NCBI GenBank assembly: GCA_938045195.1
Contig: CALINC010000115.1
Location: forward strand, 1-44,520
Origin: an uncultured Treponema sp.
GTDB lineage: Bacteria > Spirochaetota > Spirochaetia > Treponematales > Treponemataceae
Length of the DNA stretch: 44,520 nt
Direction of reading: 5' to 3'
This document shows positions 24,851-34,047 of the stretch, in pieces. The notes under the pieces are model-generated. The model made no database searches. It was not told the DNA's origin and was given only the letters and a program-made list of their open reading frames with translations. Within the stretch, counting starts at the first letter, position 1. The number at the start of each line of letters is the position of its first letter. The position numbers and the translations under genes are program-made.

Positions 24851-24853
24851 TAT
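24825..24853 (+). promoter_or_regulatory. Promoter inside 3' end of mtaB
   Basis: TTGAGA (24825-24830), 17 bases, TAGTAT (24848-24853). The -10 box includes the mtaB stop codon. It would let the outer-membrane protein gene be expressed separately from the upstream operon. Confidence 0.5.
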
Positions 24854-24896
24854 ACGTTATATGGATAGGGGCTTTTACCTCAAGGAGGTTTTAAAT

Positions 24897-26057
24897 TTGA
24901 AAAAAACTTGTTTTTATATTTTAGTATTATCTTTTTTAAGTTTGACATTTTTTAGCGGCTCTGAAATTTTTGCCCAACAAGCCTTACCTGATGTTGTTCC
25001 GCCGAAAGTAGTTTCGCCTCGGATAAGCGGATTGGGTGCTCCATTTACTTCACTTGAAGCGGGAATTGATACGCTATTTATAAATCCTGCCGGTTTTGCA
25101 TTTTTAAAAAAGCGCTGGTCGGCGGCAAGATTAAGTTCTTCAATGACTGCCGATTCTTTTTCCTTATTCGGAGTTTTATCGCAAAAAGATAAATTTGCGG
25201 CTTTAAATGATTCGCTTTTTAATAAGGCAAAAAATAATATCGATTTTTCCATAACGGGACCTTTGTCATTGGCTATTACAGGGAAGAATTTCGGCGCAGG
25301 AATTTTTAACCGGACAATTATTATTGCAAACGGAAATTCGGGAGTACGGAATACATTGTTACTTGGAGAAGAGCTTTTTTTAACGGGAGGTTACGGAGGC
25401 GTTGTTTTTGAGAATGATTCGAGTACAGTGGCTTTAGGTATTCAGATGAAGGGTTTTTTTCAAACCTTTAGCTATGCTCTTTCGGCAACAAAATCGTATA
25501 TGGAAAATGCCGCCAATGCGAAATTTAAAAATTTAAATCTTGAACTTGTAAATGGGCTAGGCTTGGATGTCGGCTTTTTGTACAAATACGAAAACAGTTT
25601 TTTGTTGGGGCTTTCCTGCCGTGACGCATATACTGCCGTCTTTTGCACCCCATATTCAAATTTTACGGATTACAAAAAAGCAAAACCGTCGGGTAAAACC
25701 AAATATAAATATATTATTCCCGATTTAAGTATAGGAATAGGAACAATACCGGTATGTAATGATATATGGCAGACGGTTTCTACATGGGCATTTTATATAG
25801 ATTACAGGAATCTCCTTTCTCCTATTTTTAATAAAACAAAGAGCCCTTTGCTAAATTTAGCCGTAGGCACCGAAATTATTTTACATAAAGTATTATCTTT
25901 CCGTTTAGGCTTAAATGAGTGTTATCCTCATTTTGGCTGCGGCTTGAATTTTACGTATTTTCAATTTGATATTTCGGCTTATGCAAACGAGGGAGGGAAT
26001 AAGCCTTGGAAAATTCCGGTTATTACCGTAGACGCAGCACTTTCGTTTGAGTATTAA
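24897..26057 (+). CDS. FadL-like outer-membrane beta-barrel protein (UPF0164-type)
   Basis: A 386-residue protein from TTG 24897, placed by a perfect AAGGAGGT at 24882-24889. The longer in-frame start at 24825 lies inside mtaB and hides the signal peptide. Residues 1-27 form the signal peptide (LSFLSLTFFSGSEIFAQQ). The N-terminus after it has SGLGAPFTSLEAGIDTLFIN followed by PAGFAFL, the 'NPAG' motif of FadL/TodX-like barrels and of the treponemal UPF0164 proteins. The rest alternates short aromatic strands and glycine turns and ends in strand SFEY with a C-terminal aromatic, typical of barrels. It probably imports hydrophobic molecules such as fatty acids, which treponemes need from outside. 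Family assignment is by motif memory. Confidence 0.65.
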   Translation: MKKTCFYILVLSFLSLTFFSGSEIFAQQALPDVVPPKVVSPRISGLGAPFTSLEAGIDTLFINPAGFAFLKKRWSAARLSSSMTADSFSLFGVLSQKDKFAALNDSLFNKAKNNIDFSITGPLSLAITGKNFGAGIFNRTIIIANGNSGVRNTLLLGEELFLTGGYGGVVFENDSSTVALGIQMKGFFQTFSYALSATKSYMENAANAKFKNLNLELVNGLGLDVGFLYKYENSFLLGLSCRDAYTAVFCTPYSNFTDYKKAKPSGKTKYKYIIPDLSIGIGTIPVCNDIWQTVSTWAFYIDYRNLLSPIFNKTKSPLLNLAVGTEIILHKVLSFRLGLNECYPHFGCGLNFTYFQFDISAYANEGGNKPWKIPVITVDAALSFEY

Positions 26058-26061
26058 CTGT

Positions 26062-26988
26062 ATGTCTTTACATAAATTTTCTTTAAACCGTACGGGTATT
26101 GCGGCAAGGGCGGCACTTTTTACCGCTACGGTTTTATGGGGCAGTACCTTTGTTGTTGTAAGCAGCACAAATAAATTTTTTAAGCCGAATTTTTTATTGT
26201 CAATGAGGTTTTTACCCGCTTGTTTAATTCTTTGTGCCGTATTTTTTAAAAAACTCAAACATTTTAATTTCAATTATATCAAAGCCGGCTTATTTTTAGG
26301 GATTATTATGTTTTCAGGCTATTCCCTGCAAGCTATTGCCGTTACTACAGCCGGAGGCTTACCGGGACGAAGTGCATTTTTATCGGCAACATATTGCGTG
26401 TTAGTCCCTTTTGTAAATGCCTTACTATACCGGCAGATTCCGGATAAATACAATGTTTTTGCAGCTTTTTTGTGTTTTGCAGGAATTGCCATAATTTCTC
26501 TGCCCGAACTTATTTCCGAGCAAACTAATGGAATAAATTTGGGAGATGTACTTTCTTTAACAAGCAGTGTGGTGTTCGCTTTTTACATTGTAATTTTGCC
26601 ACGTTTTGTGCGCAAACTTGATGCTGTTTTAATTACTATTTCAGAATTTGCTTTTGCAGGAATGTATGCTTTAATTTTTTCTTTATTGTTTGAAGATAAT
26701 TCAAAAACGGTTTGGAACGCTCAGTCGGTTTTTACTTTAGCGTATCTTACCGTTTTATGTACCGCTTTATGCGTACTTTTACAGGCTGCGGGGCAAAAAA
26801 ACACGCCGCCACCCACTGCCGCCTTAATTTTTTCTCTTGAGTCAGTCTTCGGGATTCTATTTTCGGTTATATTTACGGAAGAACAATTTACACTCAGTTT
26901 GGCTATAGGCAGCATTTGTATTTTTTCTTCCATAATTATCTCGGAAATAAAGCCCAACATATTTAAGAGAGAACACCGATTATTTTAA
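26062..26988 (+). CDS. EamA/DMT-family permease
   Basis: A 308-residue membrane protein with ten hydrophobic segments arranged as two EamA repeats: FTATVLWGSTFVVVSS opens repeat 1 and LGDVLSLTSSVVFAFYIVIL opens repeat 2, which ends with AALIFSLESVFGILFSVIF, the usual last motif ('E.v.a.l.g...'). Members export amino acids, nucleosides or other metabolites. ATG 26062 is chosen; an in-frame TTG at 26047 would overlap the preceding gene. Four bases separate it from the previous stop, so it is the last gene of the operon. Its own stop codon (26986-26988) lies inside the terminator hairpin. Confidence 0.85.
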   Translation: MSLHKFSLNRTGIAARAALFTATVLWGSTFVVVSSTNKFFKPNFLLSMRFLPACLILCAVFFKKLKHFNFNYIKAGLFLGIIMFSGYSLQAIAVTTAGGLPGRSAFLSATYCVLVPFVNALLYRQIPDKYNVFAAFLCFAGIAIISLPELISEQTNGINLGDVLSLTSSVVFAFYIVILPRFVRKLDAVLITISEFAFAGMYALIFSLLFEDNSKTVWNAQSVFTLAYLTVLCTALCVLLQAAGQKNTPPPTAALIFSLESVFGILFSVIFTEEQFTLSLAIGSICIFSSIIISEIKPNIFKREHRLF

Positions 26989-27000
26989 TCGGTGTTCTCT
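26968..27000. terminator. Bidirectional terminator between EamA and M16 genes
   Basis: AGAGAACACCGATTA (26968-26982) and TAATCGGTGTTCTCT (26986-27000) are perfect 15-bp inverted repeats with loop TTT. A/T tracts lie on both sides (AATTATTTT to the right, TTAAAT on the minus strand to the left). It serves the convergent operons. Confidence 0.85.
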
Positions 27001-27015
27001 AATTATTTTGGTATG

Positions 27016-28485
27016 TTATTTTTCTACCTTTCCGGTAAATTTCATAAACTTGGATTTATCCAGTTTTGATAATGTTTCTTTATCGGCAACAACCATCCAG
27101 CTAACCTTTCCGTTTACTATGTAGTCATTTGTAACCCTTATTATATCCTCAGAGGTAATTGCATTTATCTTATCTATCATTCGCAGATACTCATAAGGAT
27201 TTCCATAATAGGCTTGGCTGTACATAATTTGAGCTGCTGCATCCGAATTGGTAAGTTGGTTGCTGAAAAAGCCGTTGATAAATTTGGCTTTATAGGCTTC
27301 AAGGTTTTCGGCAATGGGGGCATAAGTGTTTCCGCTTGATTTCGTTACGCTTCCTTCACCGGATTTTATTCCCTGTCCCTTTAGGTTAATTGTTTGTCCT
27401 GAAGCTAATACGGCAATCGCCTCGTCAAAAGCCGTCTTTGCTTTTGTGGGTTTATCCGACTTAAAAACAACAAGAGAGCCGTAAGTTGAATTAAATCCGT
27501 GTGCATTTGTCCATACCGAATAGCAGGCTGCATTTTGAGTTCTTACAATTTCAAAAAGAAGTTCGTTTAAGATTGTGTAGGTAAATCTTAATGTTGTAAA
27601 ATCTTTTGATTGTACGGGAGGAATGATATAGTCGCCTCTTATGTAAGCAATCCCCTTGGATTCTTCAAAGGCTTCCGTAAAAAGATTTTGTTTTATCTCA
27701 AGTTTTTTTACTTCAGGTATCTCGTTTTGTTTTACAGGAATTTTACCGATGGTTTTATTTAACTGGGCAATAAGGCTTGAGGGCTTAAAGTTTCCGACTG
27801 CAACGATGAACATTCTATCGGCTGTAAGCTTTTCAGCATACCATTGTTTTAAGTCTTCGATTTTCATAGCCGAAACTGAGCTTTCCGTTCCGTCTTTTTC
27901 GATAGAATAAGGATGATCCTTAAAAGTTTTTTCGTGAAGCTTTGTTACGGTAAAATCATAAGGGTCGCTCATTCTTTTTTTGATGTCCATTAAAGCCGCT
28001 TTTTTTACAAGCTCCAATTCTTTTTCATCAAAGACGGGATTCATAATCGAATCGGTAAAAACATCGAGCATTTGATTCCAATATTTATCTATTGTTGTCA
28101 AATTGAGCCACGAAAGATCTATACCGGTGCTTGCACTCATACCGCTTGAGTTTTCTGAAGATATTTTTTTTATGTCTTCATAAGAATATTTTTTTGAACC
28201 CCGAAGCATCATACTCAAAGTTAGGGATTCCAAACCGTCTTTTCCTTCAGGAATAAGGGCAAGCCCGCCTGAATAAACGACACTCATTGTGAAGATTCTA
28301 TTGGTATCCTGTTTTTTTACAATTACCTTAATGCCGTTATCCAAGCTGTATTCGCTTATCAAGGGAACATTGGACTTCATAAAACTGCTTGCAGTTTCAA
28401 GCCCCTCAATCTTAGGAGCAGGAGTTGTTTTACATGAAAACAACAGTACAATTATACATAGTGTAATAAATATCTTTTTTTTCAT
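27016..28485 (-). CDS. M16-family protease homologue, zinc site lost, lipoprotein
   Basis: A 489-residue protein related to M16 metalloproteases. Residues 1-18 carry a lipobox (IIVLLFSC, Cys18), so it is a lipoprotein. Aligned to its neighbour, the zinc motif HLYEH is replaced: the segment reads GLESLTLSMMLRGSKKY, with Ser88, Leu91 and Ser92 at the ligand positions. The C-terminal half keeps the second M16 domain fold (AYIRGDYIIPP, YCV-type regions and the VSWMVVADKETL end). M16B enzymes commonly act as pairs of an active and an inactive chain, the inactive one supplying an R/Y substrate grip. Its ATG overlaps the TGA of the active partner (ATGA), so they are coupled and probably form a periplasmic heterodimer. 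Confidence 0.88.
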   Translation of the reverse strand: MKKKIFITLCIIVLLFSCKTTPAPKIEGLETASSFMKSNVPLISEYSLDNGIKVIVKKQDTNRIFTMSVVYSGGLALIPEGKDGLESLTLSMMLRGSKKYSYEDIKKISSENSSGMSASTGIDLSWLNLTTIDKYWNQMLDVFTDSIMNPVFDEKELELVKKAALMDIKKRMSDPYDFTVTKLHEKTFKDHPYSIEKDGTESSVSAMKIEDLKQWYAEKLTADRMFIVAVGNFKPSSLIAQLNKTIGKIPVKQNEIPEVKKLEIKQNLFTEAFEESKGIAYIRGDYIIPPVQSKDFTTLRFTYTILNELLFEIVRTQNAACYSVWTNAHGFNSTYGSLVVFKSDKPTKAKTAFDEAIAVLASGQTINLKGQGIKSGEGSVTKSSGNTYAPIAENLEAYKAKFINGFFSNQLTNSDAAAQIMYSQAYYGNPYEYLRMIDKINAITSEDIIRVTNDYIVNGKVSWMVVADKETLSKLDKSKFMKFTGKVEK

Positions 28486-29945
28486 TTTTTATCTCCCCAC
28501 CAAAAGCAATTTTCTCTGGTTATAAGATCAAAGTTTTCTTTTTTAAATGCTTCCATTTCGTTTTTGTAATCTCCTGCATTCATTCTTACAATGACAATCG
28601 GCTGATTTTCCAAAATATATTTTTGTAAAAATGAATCGATATCGGCCTTTGTTACCTTGTTCATATTTTTAAGATAATTGAAAAAGTAATCGGCAGAGGC
28701 TGAAGACCACCAAAAAGATAGAGTTTCAACAAAGTCGTCCGGTTTTTCCAAATCTAAAATATTACCGTCTTCTAATTGGCGCTTGACAATTTCAAATTCT
28801 TTTTTGTCAAAATAGGCGGCATCATTCTTTGTTTTTTCGATTTCGGTATAGATTGCTTTTTGAAAATCTTTAGCCCGTTTTCCCGTAGGAACTGAAGGAT
28901 CAATAAGAGCTAATGTGGCGAAAGAAATTTGACCTCCGTCCCTTTGGGTATAATAGCCTGCTTCAGTTTGATCCTTTTCATAAAGGTTGGGAACGGCATC
29001 AAAGATGTTCTTTTTAAATTGACCTGCAGGCAGTCTGTAGAGCGAAGTCCAAATATCGGCTGCATAAGTCGGTTTGGGTTCTCTTACTACATCCGGACCC
29101 CTCATGTACATATAAAAAACGGCGACACCTTTATAAAAACTGGGATCCGGATATACGAGATAGAGAGGCTCTTTTACGGCAGGGAAAAGTTGAGGATCCG
29201 GCATGGGATTCCAAGGGTCTTTTCCTTTTTCCCAATCGCCGTAGTATTTTTTTACTTCGTTGTAAACCTCTTTTGGATTTACATCACCTGCAACAAAGAT
29301 TGCCGCATTATTGGGAATATAATAAGTCTTTTGCATCTCTTTAAGCATTTCAGGAGTTGCAGCTCTGATGACCTCATCATATCCTCCGACATCCCGTCTC
29401 CACGGATATTTTGAAAACATCCTTTTTGTTATAGTTGCACTGATAGGAACTCCGGGTCCAGCTCTGTTTCCGTTGATTTCGTTACATACTACATCTTTTT
29501 CGATTTCAAGTTCTTCTTTATCGAAAAGAGGATAGCGCATTGCATAAGACCAAAACTCCAAGCCCTTATCGGTTTTGCCTGACGGTAAGGTTATGTAGTA
29601 GGTTACATATTCGGTGGAAGTTCCTCCGTTCCAGCCTGCTACACCCAACTCTGTCATAGCTGCCGAAAATTGTGTTTCGGTTTGATACTTTTTATTTCCT
29701 TTAAAGAGCATGTGCTCATATAAATGGAAAATACCGGTGGTTTCGGGAACTTGGGTAAGGGCCCCGCACCTAAACGTTACCTGAATCCTGGTGAGCGGTA
29801 CCGAGTGGTTTTCCAACACGAACAGCTCTAAGCCGTTATCAAGTTTAAAAAAACTTAAACCCTCTATCGGTGTAGATTCGGCAAAGACAGGGCTTATCAA
29901 TAATAAAGTGATAAGCACAGCCATAAAGATTTTTACACGCTTCAT
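28482..29945 (-). CDS. M16-family zinc protease, active chain
   Basis: A 487-residue exported protease. A signal peptide spans residues 1-22 (MAVLITLLLISPVFAES). The inverted zinc motif HLYEH is present (His74, catalytic Glu77, His78) with the third ligand Glu156 in VVCNEING, 78 residues on, as expected for the family. The second domain, from about 250, includes WWSSASADYFFNYL and ends PIVIVRMNAGDY. ATG 29945 is backed by GGAGG eight bases upstream; a longer in-frame start at 30032 would begin within the promoter and is rejected. It lies upstream of, and overlaps, the inactive partner. The two probably degrade peptides in the periplasm or process envelope proteins. Confidence 0.92.
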   Translation of the reverse strand: MKRVKIFMAVLITLLLISPVFAESTPIEGLSFFKLDNGLELFVLENHSVPLTRIQVTFRCGALTQVPETTGIFHLYEHMLFKGNKKYQTETQFSAAMTELGVAGWNGGTSTEYVTYYITLPSGKTDKGLEFWSYAMRYPLFDKEELEIEKDVVCNEINGNRAGPGVPISATITKRMFSKYPWRRDVGGYDEVIRAATPEMLKEMQKTYYIPNNAAIFVAGDVNPKEVYNEVKKYYGDWEKGKDPWNPMPDPQLFPAVKEPLYLVYPDPSFYKGVAVFYMYMRGPDVVREPKPTYAADIWTSLYRLPAGQFKKNIFDAVPNLYEKDQTEAGYYTQRDGGQISFATLALIDPSVPTGKRAKDFQKAIYTEIEKTKNDAAYFDKKEFEIVKRQLEDGNILDLEKPDDFVETLSFWWSSASADYFFNYLKNMNKVTKADIDSFLQKYILENQPIVIVRMNAGDYKNEMEAFKKENFDLITRENCFWWGDKK

Positions 29946-30003
29946 GTAAATTCCTCCAATAAAAAGATACTGTGTATTCAAATATAAAAATGGATACTCG
30001 TAT

Positions 30004-30032
30004 ATTATAAACCATACATTTATATCTGTCAA
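30004..30032 (-). promoter_or_regulatory. Consensus sigma-70 promoter of M16 operon
   Basis: On the minus strand: TTGACA (30032-30027), exactly 17 bases, TATAAT (30009-30004). Both hexamers are perfect. The leader to ATG 29945 is about 50 bases. This should be one of the strongest promoters in the window. Confidence 0.85.
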
Positions 30033-30213
30033 TCGTGTTGCCGCGTATTGTCAAAATTTTATGTTAATAATAATTATTGTTAATAGTTTTCATGGAATTT
30101 TTAAAAAAAATTATAATTTTTCTAAATTTTTTTCTGCTATTTTTTGCTGTAAAATATGAACAAGGTATATCTGAAAATTGATTTCCGTGTTTCGATACGT
30201 GTTTCAATGCTTA

Positions 30214-30242
30214 TTGACGGTTTAGATATTTTGTAATATATT
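30214..30242 (+). promoter_or_regulatory. Promoter of second ABC exporter operon
   Basis: TTGACG (30214-30219), 17 bases, TATATT (30237-30242). A GGAGG lies at 30273-30277 before ATG 30284. Confidence 0.7.
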
Positions 30243-30283
30243 TAAATTACGGTTCGGCAAACATCGTATATTGGAGGATATTT

Positions 30284-31948
30284 ATGGAGCTAAAAACTCT
30301 TATCGGTAAATATAAAAAATCGTACATTGTTTTTTTTATAGGCTGTGTTATTGCCGGGTTTGGACAAATTTTTATAAATATTGTTATGGCCTTTGCTATA
30401 GGAATGATACAAAACCCTACGCTTGAAGAAATAAAAAACCGTATCGGTTTTGTCGCTGCCGGAAGCCTTATCATGGGGCTTAGTCATTTTTTTGTTATGC
30501 GCCTTGGTTTAAGTTTTAAGCGGAATATTCAGCTGGAACTTAGAAAAATAGCCTTTGCTAAAATTTTAAAAAAATCTTATTCCGAATTCAATCTTAAATC
30601 AAAAGAAAACTATATTTCTAATTTGGTAAACGATATCAATCTTTTTAGAAGTGATTATTATTCTTCCTTAACTGTTCTTATAATGTCTATATCTACGGTC
30701 AGTCTTTCTTATATTCTTTTAATTTATATTGATTGGTTTTTTGCTCTCTTGGTTTTAGCCATTGCTGTCATTTTTTTATTTATAGGCAAGTTATTTGAAA
30801 AACCGACTGTAGATTTAAAAAAATCAGTTTCGGAAAATAACGAGAACTTTTCGATTGAAGTTTCCAATGTTTTAAACGGTGTTGAAATTTTAAAATTAAA
30901 CGGCGTTGAAGACAGCTTTTGTAATAAAACAATTAAGTCAATCAAAAAAGTGGAAAGTTATAAGCAAAGGTTTAATTTTCTTGAAAAATTTCAAGAAAAT
31001 TTTTTCAGCCTTGTAGGTTTGTTTTTACGGGTTGGAATTTTAGCTTATTGCGTAAAACGCCTTATTATGGGTTATGACTTAACCTATGCAGCCTTGCTTT
31101 TACAGCTTTCAAACCCTGTAATGTTTTCTTCAAGAACTATCTTTCCTAAAATAAATAAGTATAAGGCAGCAAACGAAATATATACAAAGATAACAAAGGA
31201 TGATGAAAAAGATATTAAGCTTATCAAAACTCCTGCCGGAGCTAAGGATTTTAATTTTAAAGATAAAATTGAAATTAAGAATTTAACCTATACCTATAAT
31301 GAAAAGGAAATTTTAAAAGATATATCTTTTGAGATTGTTAAAAATAAAAAGTATTTGATTCGGGGTGTGAGCGGTTCAGGAAAAACAACCCTTATAAATC
31401 TTTTATCAAAAACTATGGAAAACTATGAGGGGAATATTTTTGTTGACGGTATTAACTTAAAAGATATTTCTCCTTCGTCATTTAACGAAAAAATAGCTTT
31501 TATTTTTCAAAATGTTTTTTTGTTTGAGGATTCCATTAAAAATAATATTTGTCTGTATAAAGATTATCCTCAAGATAAGTTTGATTTTGCGGTTGAAACA
31601 TCGGGCTTAAAAGATTTTATTTTAGAAAAAAAAGAAGACACAATTCTTTCCGAAAACGGCAAAGATTTATCCGGCGGTCAAAGACAAAGAATTTCCATAG
31701 CAAGGGCTGTAATAAAGGACTCTGAAATTCTTTTTGCGGATGAGGTCTCAGCAAGTTTAGAAGAAAATTTAGGCAAACAAATTGAAAATGATTTATTAAA
31801 CCTTAATACTACGCTCATCGCAATCTCGCACAGGTATTACGAAGGCATAAGCGAAAAATATGATTATGTTATCGAAATAAAAAATAAAGGCCTTGAGGTA
31901 TTCCCTGCAGAAAAATATTTTCAAAACGAGGTAAAATCAAATGATTAA
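30284..31948 (+). CDS. ABC exporter half transporter, first of second pair
   Basis: A 554-residue half transporter. Six membrane segments lie in residues 14-300. The ATPase domain starts near 325 with IEIKNLTYTYNEKEIL, then Walker A RGVSGSGKTTLINLL (about 363), Q-loop IAFIFQNVFLFEDSI, signature DLSGGQRQRIS, Walker B ILFADEVSASLEE and switch ISHRYYEG. All catalytic residues are present. The GGAGG ribosome site and a good promoter support the start. It overlaps the next gene by eight bases, so the products probably form a heterodimer. The family is close to exporters of peptides or drugs; nothing nearby reveals the cargo. Confidence 0.88.
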   Translation: MELKTLIGKYKKSYIVFFIGCVIAGFGQIFINIVMAFAIGMIQNPTLEEIKNRIGFVAAGSLIMGLSHFFVMRLGLSFKRNIQLELRKIAFAKILKKSYSEFNLKSKENYISNLVNDINLFRSDYYSSLTVLIMSISTVSLSYILLIYIDWFFALLVLAIAVIFLFIGKLFEKPTVDLKKSVSENNENFSIEVSNVLNGVEILKLNGVEDSFCNKTIKSIKKVESYKQRFNFLEKFQENFFSLVGLFLRVGILAYCVKRLIMGYDLTYAALLLQLSNPVMFSSRTIFPKINKYKAANEIYTKITKDDEKDIKLIKTPAGAKDFNFKDKIEIKNLTYTYNEKEILKDISFEIVKNKKYLIRGVSGSGKTTLINLLSKTMENYEGNIFVDGINLKDISPSSFNEKIAFIFQNVFLFEDSIKNNICLYKDYPQDKFDFAVETSGLKDFILEKKEDTILSENGKDLSGGQRQRISIARAVIKDSEILFADEVSASLEENLGKQIENDLLNLNTTLIAISHRYYEGISEKYDYVIEIKNKGLEVFPAEKYFQNEVKSND

Positions 31949-33596
31949 AAAAGCAATTCGAAAATCCTATCCCATTTTATTTGTAACCCTGCTTTTTGCC
32001 TTGACGGGGGCTGTGTTACAGCTGCGTGCCTTATATATTACAAAGGATTTGGTGGATAATGCCTTGAGCATGGACCGCAGTATAGATTTTTTAAAAGCAA
32101 ATGCCGTAAAGATGGTTATTTGGTCTGCTTTTTCAATATTTTTTGTTTTGGTCGGTAATTTTTTTCAAAGCCTTTACTATAGAAAAGCCGTTGAATATGC
32201 AAAGACTTTTTATCTAAAAACCATCTTCAAAAAAAAGATAAACGAATTTCAAGCTGAAAATACGGCTAAATATTTTTCAAATCTTACAAACGACATGGAA
32301 AGAATCGAAAACGAGTACATTATGTCCTTATATGAGATTCTGTATATGATTTTTCAAGCCGGCATCAGTGTAGGAGTTCTTTTATATGTAAACTATGTTA
32401 TCCTCCTTGCAGGGCTTGCCGTAGGTCTTATATTTGCAGTAATGGCCGCCTTGATGGGTATACCTATGCAAAAGCACCAAAAACAATTATCCGATATTTT
32501 AGGAAAATATACCGAATATGTAAAAGAAATTCTTTCAGCATTCCAAATCATAAAAACAAACAATCTTCAAAAAAAAGCTTCCGATGATTTTTATCATAAG
32601 TCAAAAAATGTTGAAGATAAAGAATTTTTTGTAGGTAAACTTAGTTCGTATATTTTACTTATACTGATTTCAATACTCTTGCTTTTGGTCTTGGGTATAA
32701 TATTGGGCGGTATTTATCTTGTATATTTAAAACTCATTACGGTGGGTACCTTGATGTTTGCCCTCTCTCCTATGACTAGAATCGTAAACAGTTTCGGCAA
32801 TGTGGGCGGATATATACAGGCTATTGTCGGTTTAAAAAAAGTTTTTAAAACCATAGACGATAATTTAAAAAATGCCGATATTTATGAAGAAATCATTGAA
32901 TTGTCTTCTTTTAATTCTTTGATAGAATTTAAAAATGTTTCTTTTAGCTACGGTGAAAATGAAGTCTTAAAAAATGTAAGCTTAAAATTCGAAAAAGGTA
33001 AAAAGTATCTGATAGTAGGCCCCTCAGGGGGCGGTAAAACTACTGTCCTTAAACTGTTGCGTAAATATTTTAATCCTAGCGGCGGAGAAATTTTAGTTGA
33101 TGGCAAAAACTTAAAGGATATAACTCCTCTTTCTTATTTTGAAAATATAGCAAATATAGAACAGCAAGTTTTTTTGTTTGAGGACAGCCTTTATAATAAT
33201 ATTACTCTTTATAAAAATTATTCGCAAGATGAAATTAAAGAGGCTATTAAAAATGCCGGTTTAACTTCCTTTGTTGAAAACTTGCCGGGCTGCCTAGACT
33301 ACAAAATAACCGATAACGGTAAAAATATTTCGGGGGGCGAGAAGGCCCGAATAGCCATTGCCCGAGGTTTAATTACAAGGGCAGATTTAATTTTTTTGGA
33401 TGAAGCCTTTGCAAGTTTAGACATGGAAACCGCTATCCGTATAGAACAAACCTTGCTTGCCTTAAAAAATGTAACGGTAATTAATGTAAGTCATGTTGTG
33501 TTTGATAAAACAAAGGAACAATACGATAATATAATTACGGTAAAAAATAAGGGGATTGATATAAAGACATCTCTAAAAACTTTGTTAGATTTTTAG
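31941..33596 (+). CDS. ABC exporter half transporter, second of second pair
   Basis: A 551-residue half transporter coupled to the previous gene by overlap. Membrane segments occupy about residues 10-290. The ATPase domain begins IEFKNVSFSYGENEVL and has Walker A VGPSGGGKTTVLKLL (about 356), Q-loop IANIEQQVFLFEDSL, signature ISGGEKARI, Walker B LIFLDEAFASLD and switch histidine NVSHVVFD. Both subunits of this pair keep the catalytic Glu and His, unlike the pair at 15592-19215, so both sites may hydrolyse ATP. The two chains resemble each other (VFLFEDS, NNI.LYK.Y.QD), consistent with gene duplication. Confidence 0.88.
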   Translation: MIKKAIRKSYPILFVTLLFALTGAVLQLRALYITKDLVDNALSMDRSIDFLKANAVKMVIWSAFSIFFVLVGNFFQSLYYRKAVEYAKTFYLKTIFKKKINEFQAENTAKYFSNLTNDMERIENEYIMSLYEILYMIFQAGISVGVLLYVNYVILLAGLAVGLIFAVMAALMGIPMQKHQKQLSDILGKYTEYVKEILSAFQIIKTNNLQKKASDDFYHKSKNVEDKEFFVGKLSSYILLILISILLLLVLGIILGGIYLVYLKLITVGTLMFALSPMTRIVNSFGNVGGYIQAIVGLKKVFKTIDDNLKNADIYEEIIELSSFNSLIEFKNVSFSYGENEVLKNVSLKFEKGKKYLIVGPSGGGKTTVLKLLRKYFNPSGGEILVDGKNLKDITPLSYFENIANIEQQVFLFEDSLYNNITLYKNYSQDEIKEAIKNAGLTSFVENLPGCLDYKITDNGKNISGGEKARIAIARGLITRADLIFLDEAFASLDMETAIRIEQTLLALKNVTVINVSHVVFDKTKEQYDNIITVKNKGIDIKTSLKTLLDF

Positions 33597-33604
33597 AGAT
33601 ACCC

Positions 33605-33618
33605 GAACCGTAAGGTTC
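33605..33618 (+). other. Small hairpin after ABC operon
   Basis: GAACC-GTAA-GGTTC, nine bases after the ABC stop, followed by a mixed sequence and then CTATTTTT. It could weaken read-through to the next gene but is a short stem. Confidence 0.3.
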
Positions 33619-33651
33619 TGTTACTGCAAACTATTTTTATGGAGAGAATTT

Positions 33652-33978
33652 ATGCACTATAAAGTTTTATTTAGAATTGAAAAACTGCACCTTATTGAAA
33701 AATTGCAGCATAAAATAACTAACTATAAACGATACTGTAAAGATACCGGCGATACGGCAGAAATAGAAGTGGTCTGCGCCGGTGATGTTGTGGCATATTT
33801 TAAAAATCTTGAAAATGATTTAACCGGTTCCGATATAGATATTGCACTTTGCCATAACGCTCTTTCCGGTCAAAATATGGAAGATATACAGTATAAAAAC
33901 ATTCGAACCGTAAGGGCGGGGATAGGAGAAATAATTACCCGTAAAGCTGAAGGGTTTATCGAATATACAATCGAATAA
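33652..33978 (+). CDS. DsrE-family protein
   Basis: A 108-residue soluble protein with the DsrE fold: an alternating pattern with IEVVCAGDVVAYF, then the conserved segment DIALCHNALSGQNM (about 60-73), in which Cys64 corresponds to the cysteine of 'C.N.l' in this family, and the typical ending IRTVRAGIGEIITRKAEGFI. Relatives take part in sulfur transfer or form small homo-oligomers of unknown role. GGAGAG just upstream supports the ATG. It stands between the ABC pair and phoH, and may be read from the ABC operon through the weak hairpin. No partner sulfur genes are in the window. Confidence 0.75.
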   Translation: MHYKVLFRIEKLHLIEKLQHKITNYKRYCKDTGDTAEIEVVCAGDVVAYFKNLENDLTGSDIDIALCHNALSGQNMEDIQYKNIRTVRAGIGEIITRKAEGFIEYTIE

Positions 33979-34047
33979 AAGCCGATTCAGTTGCCGCATA
34001 GGTTTGCAGTTTTTCGAGATTAGAGGTTATCTATAATAATTACCCAC

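Noticed and set aside
28929..29414. A + strand open frame of 161 codons
   Set aside because: It lies wholly antisense to the active M16 protease gene and has no recognisable protein features.
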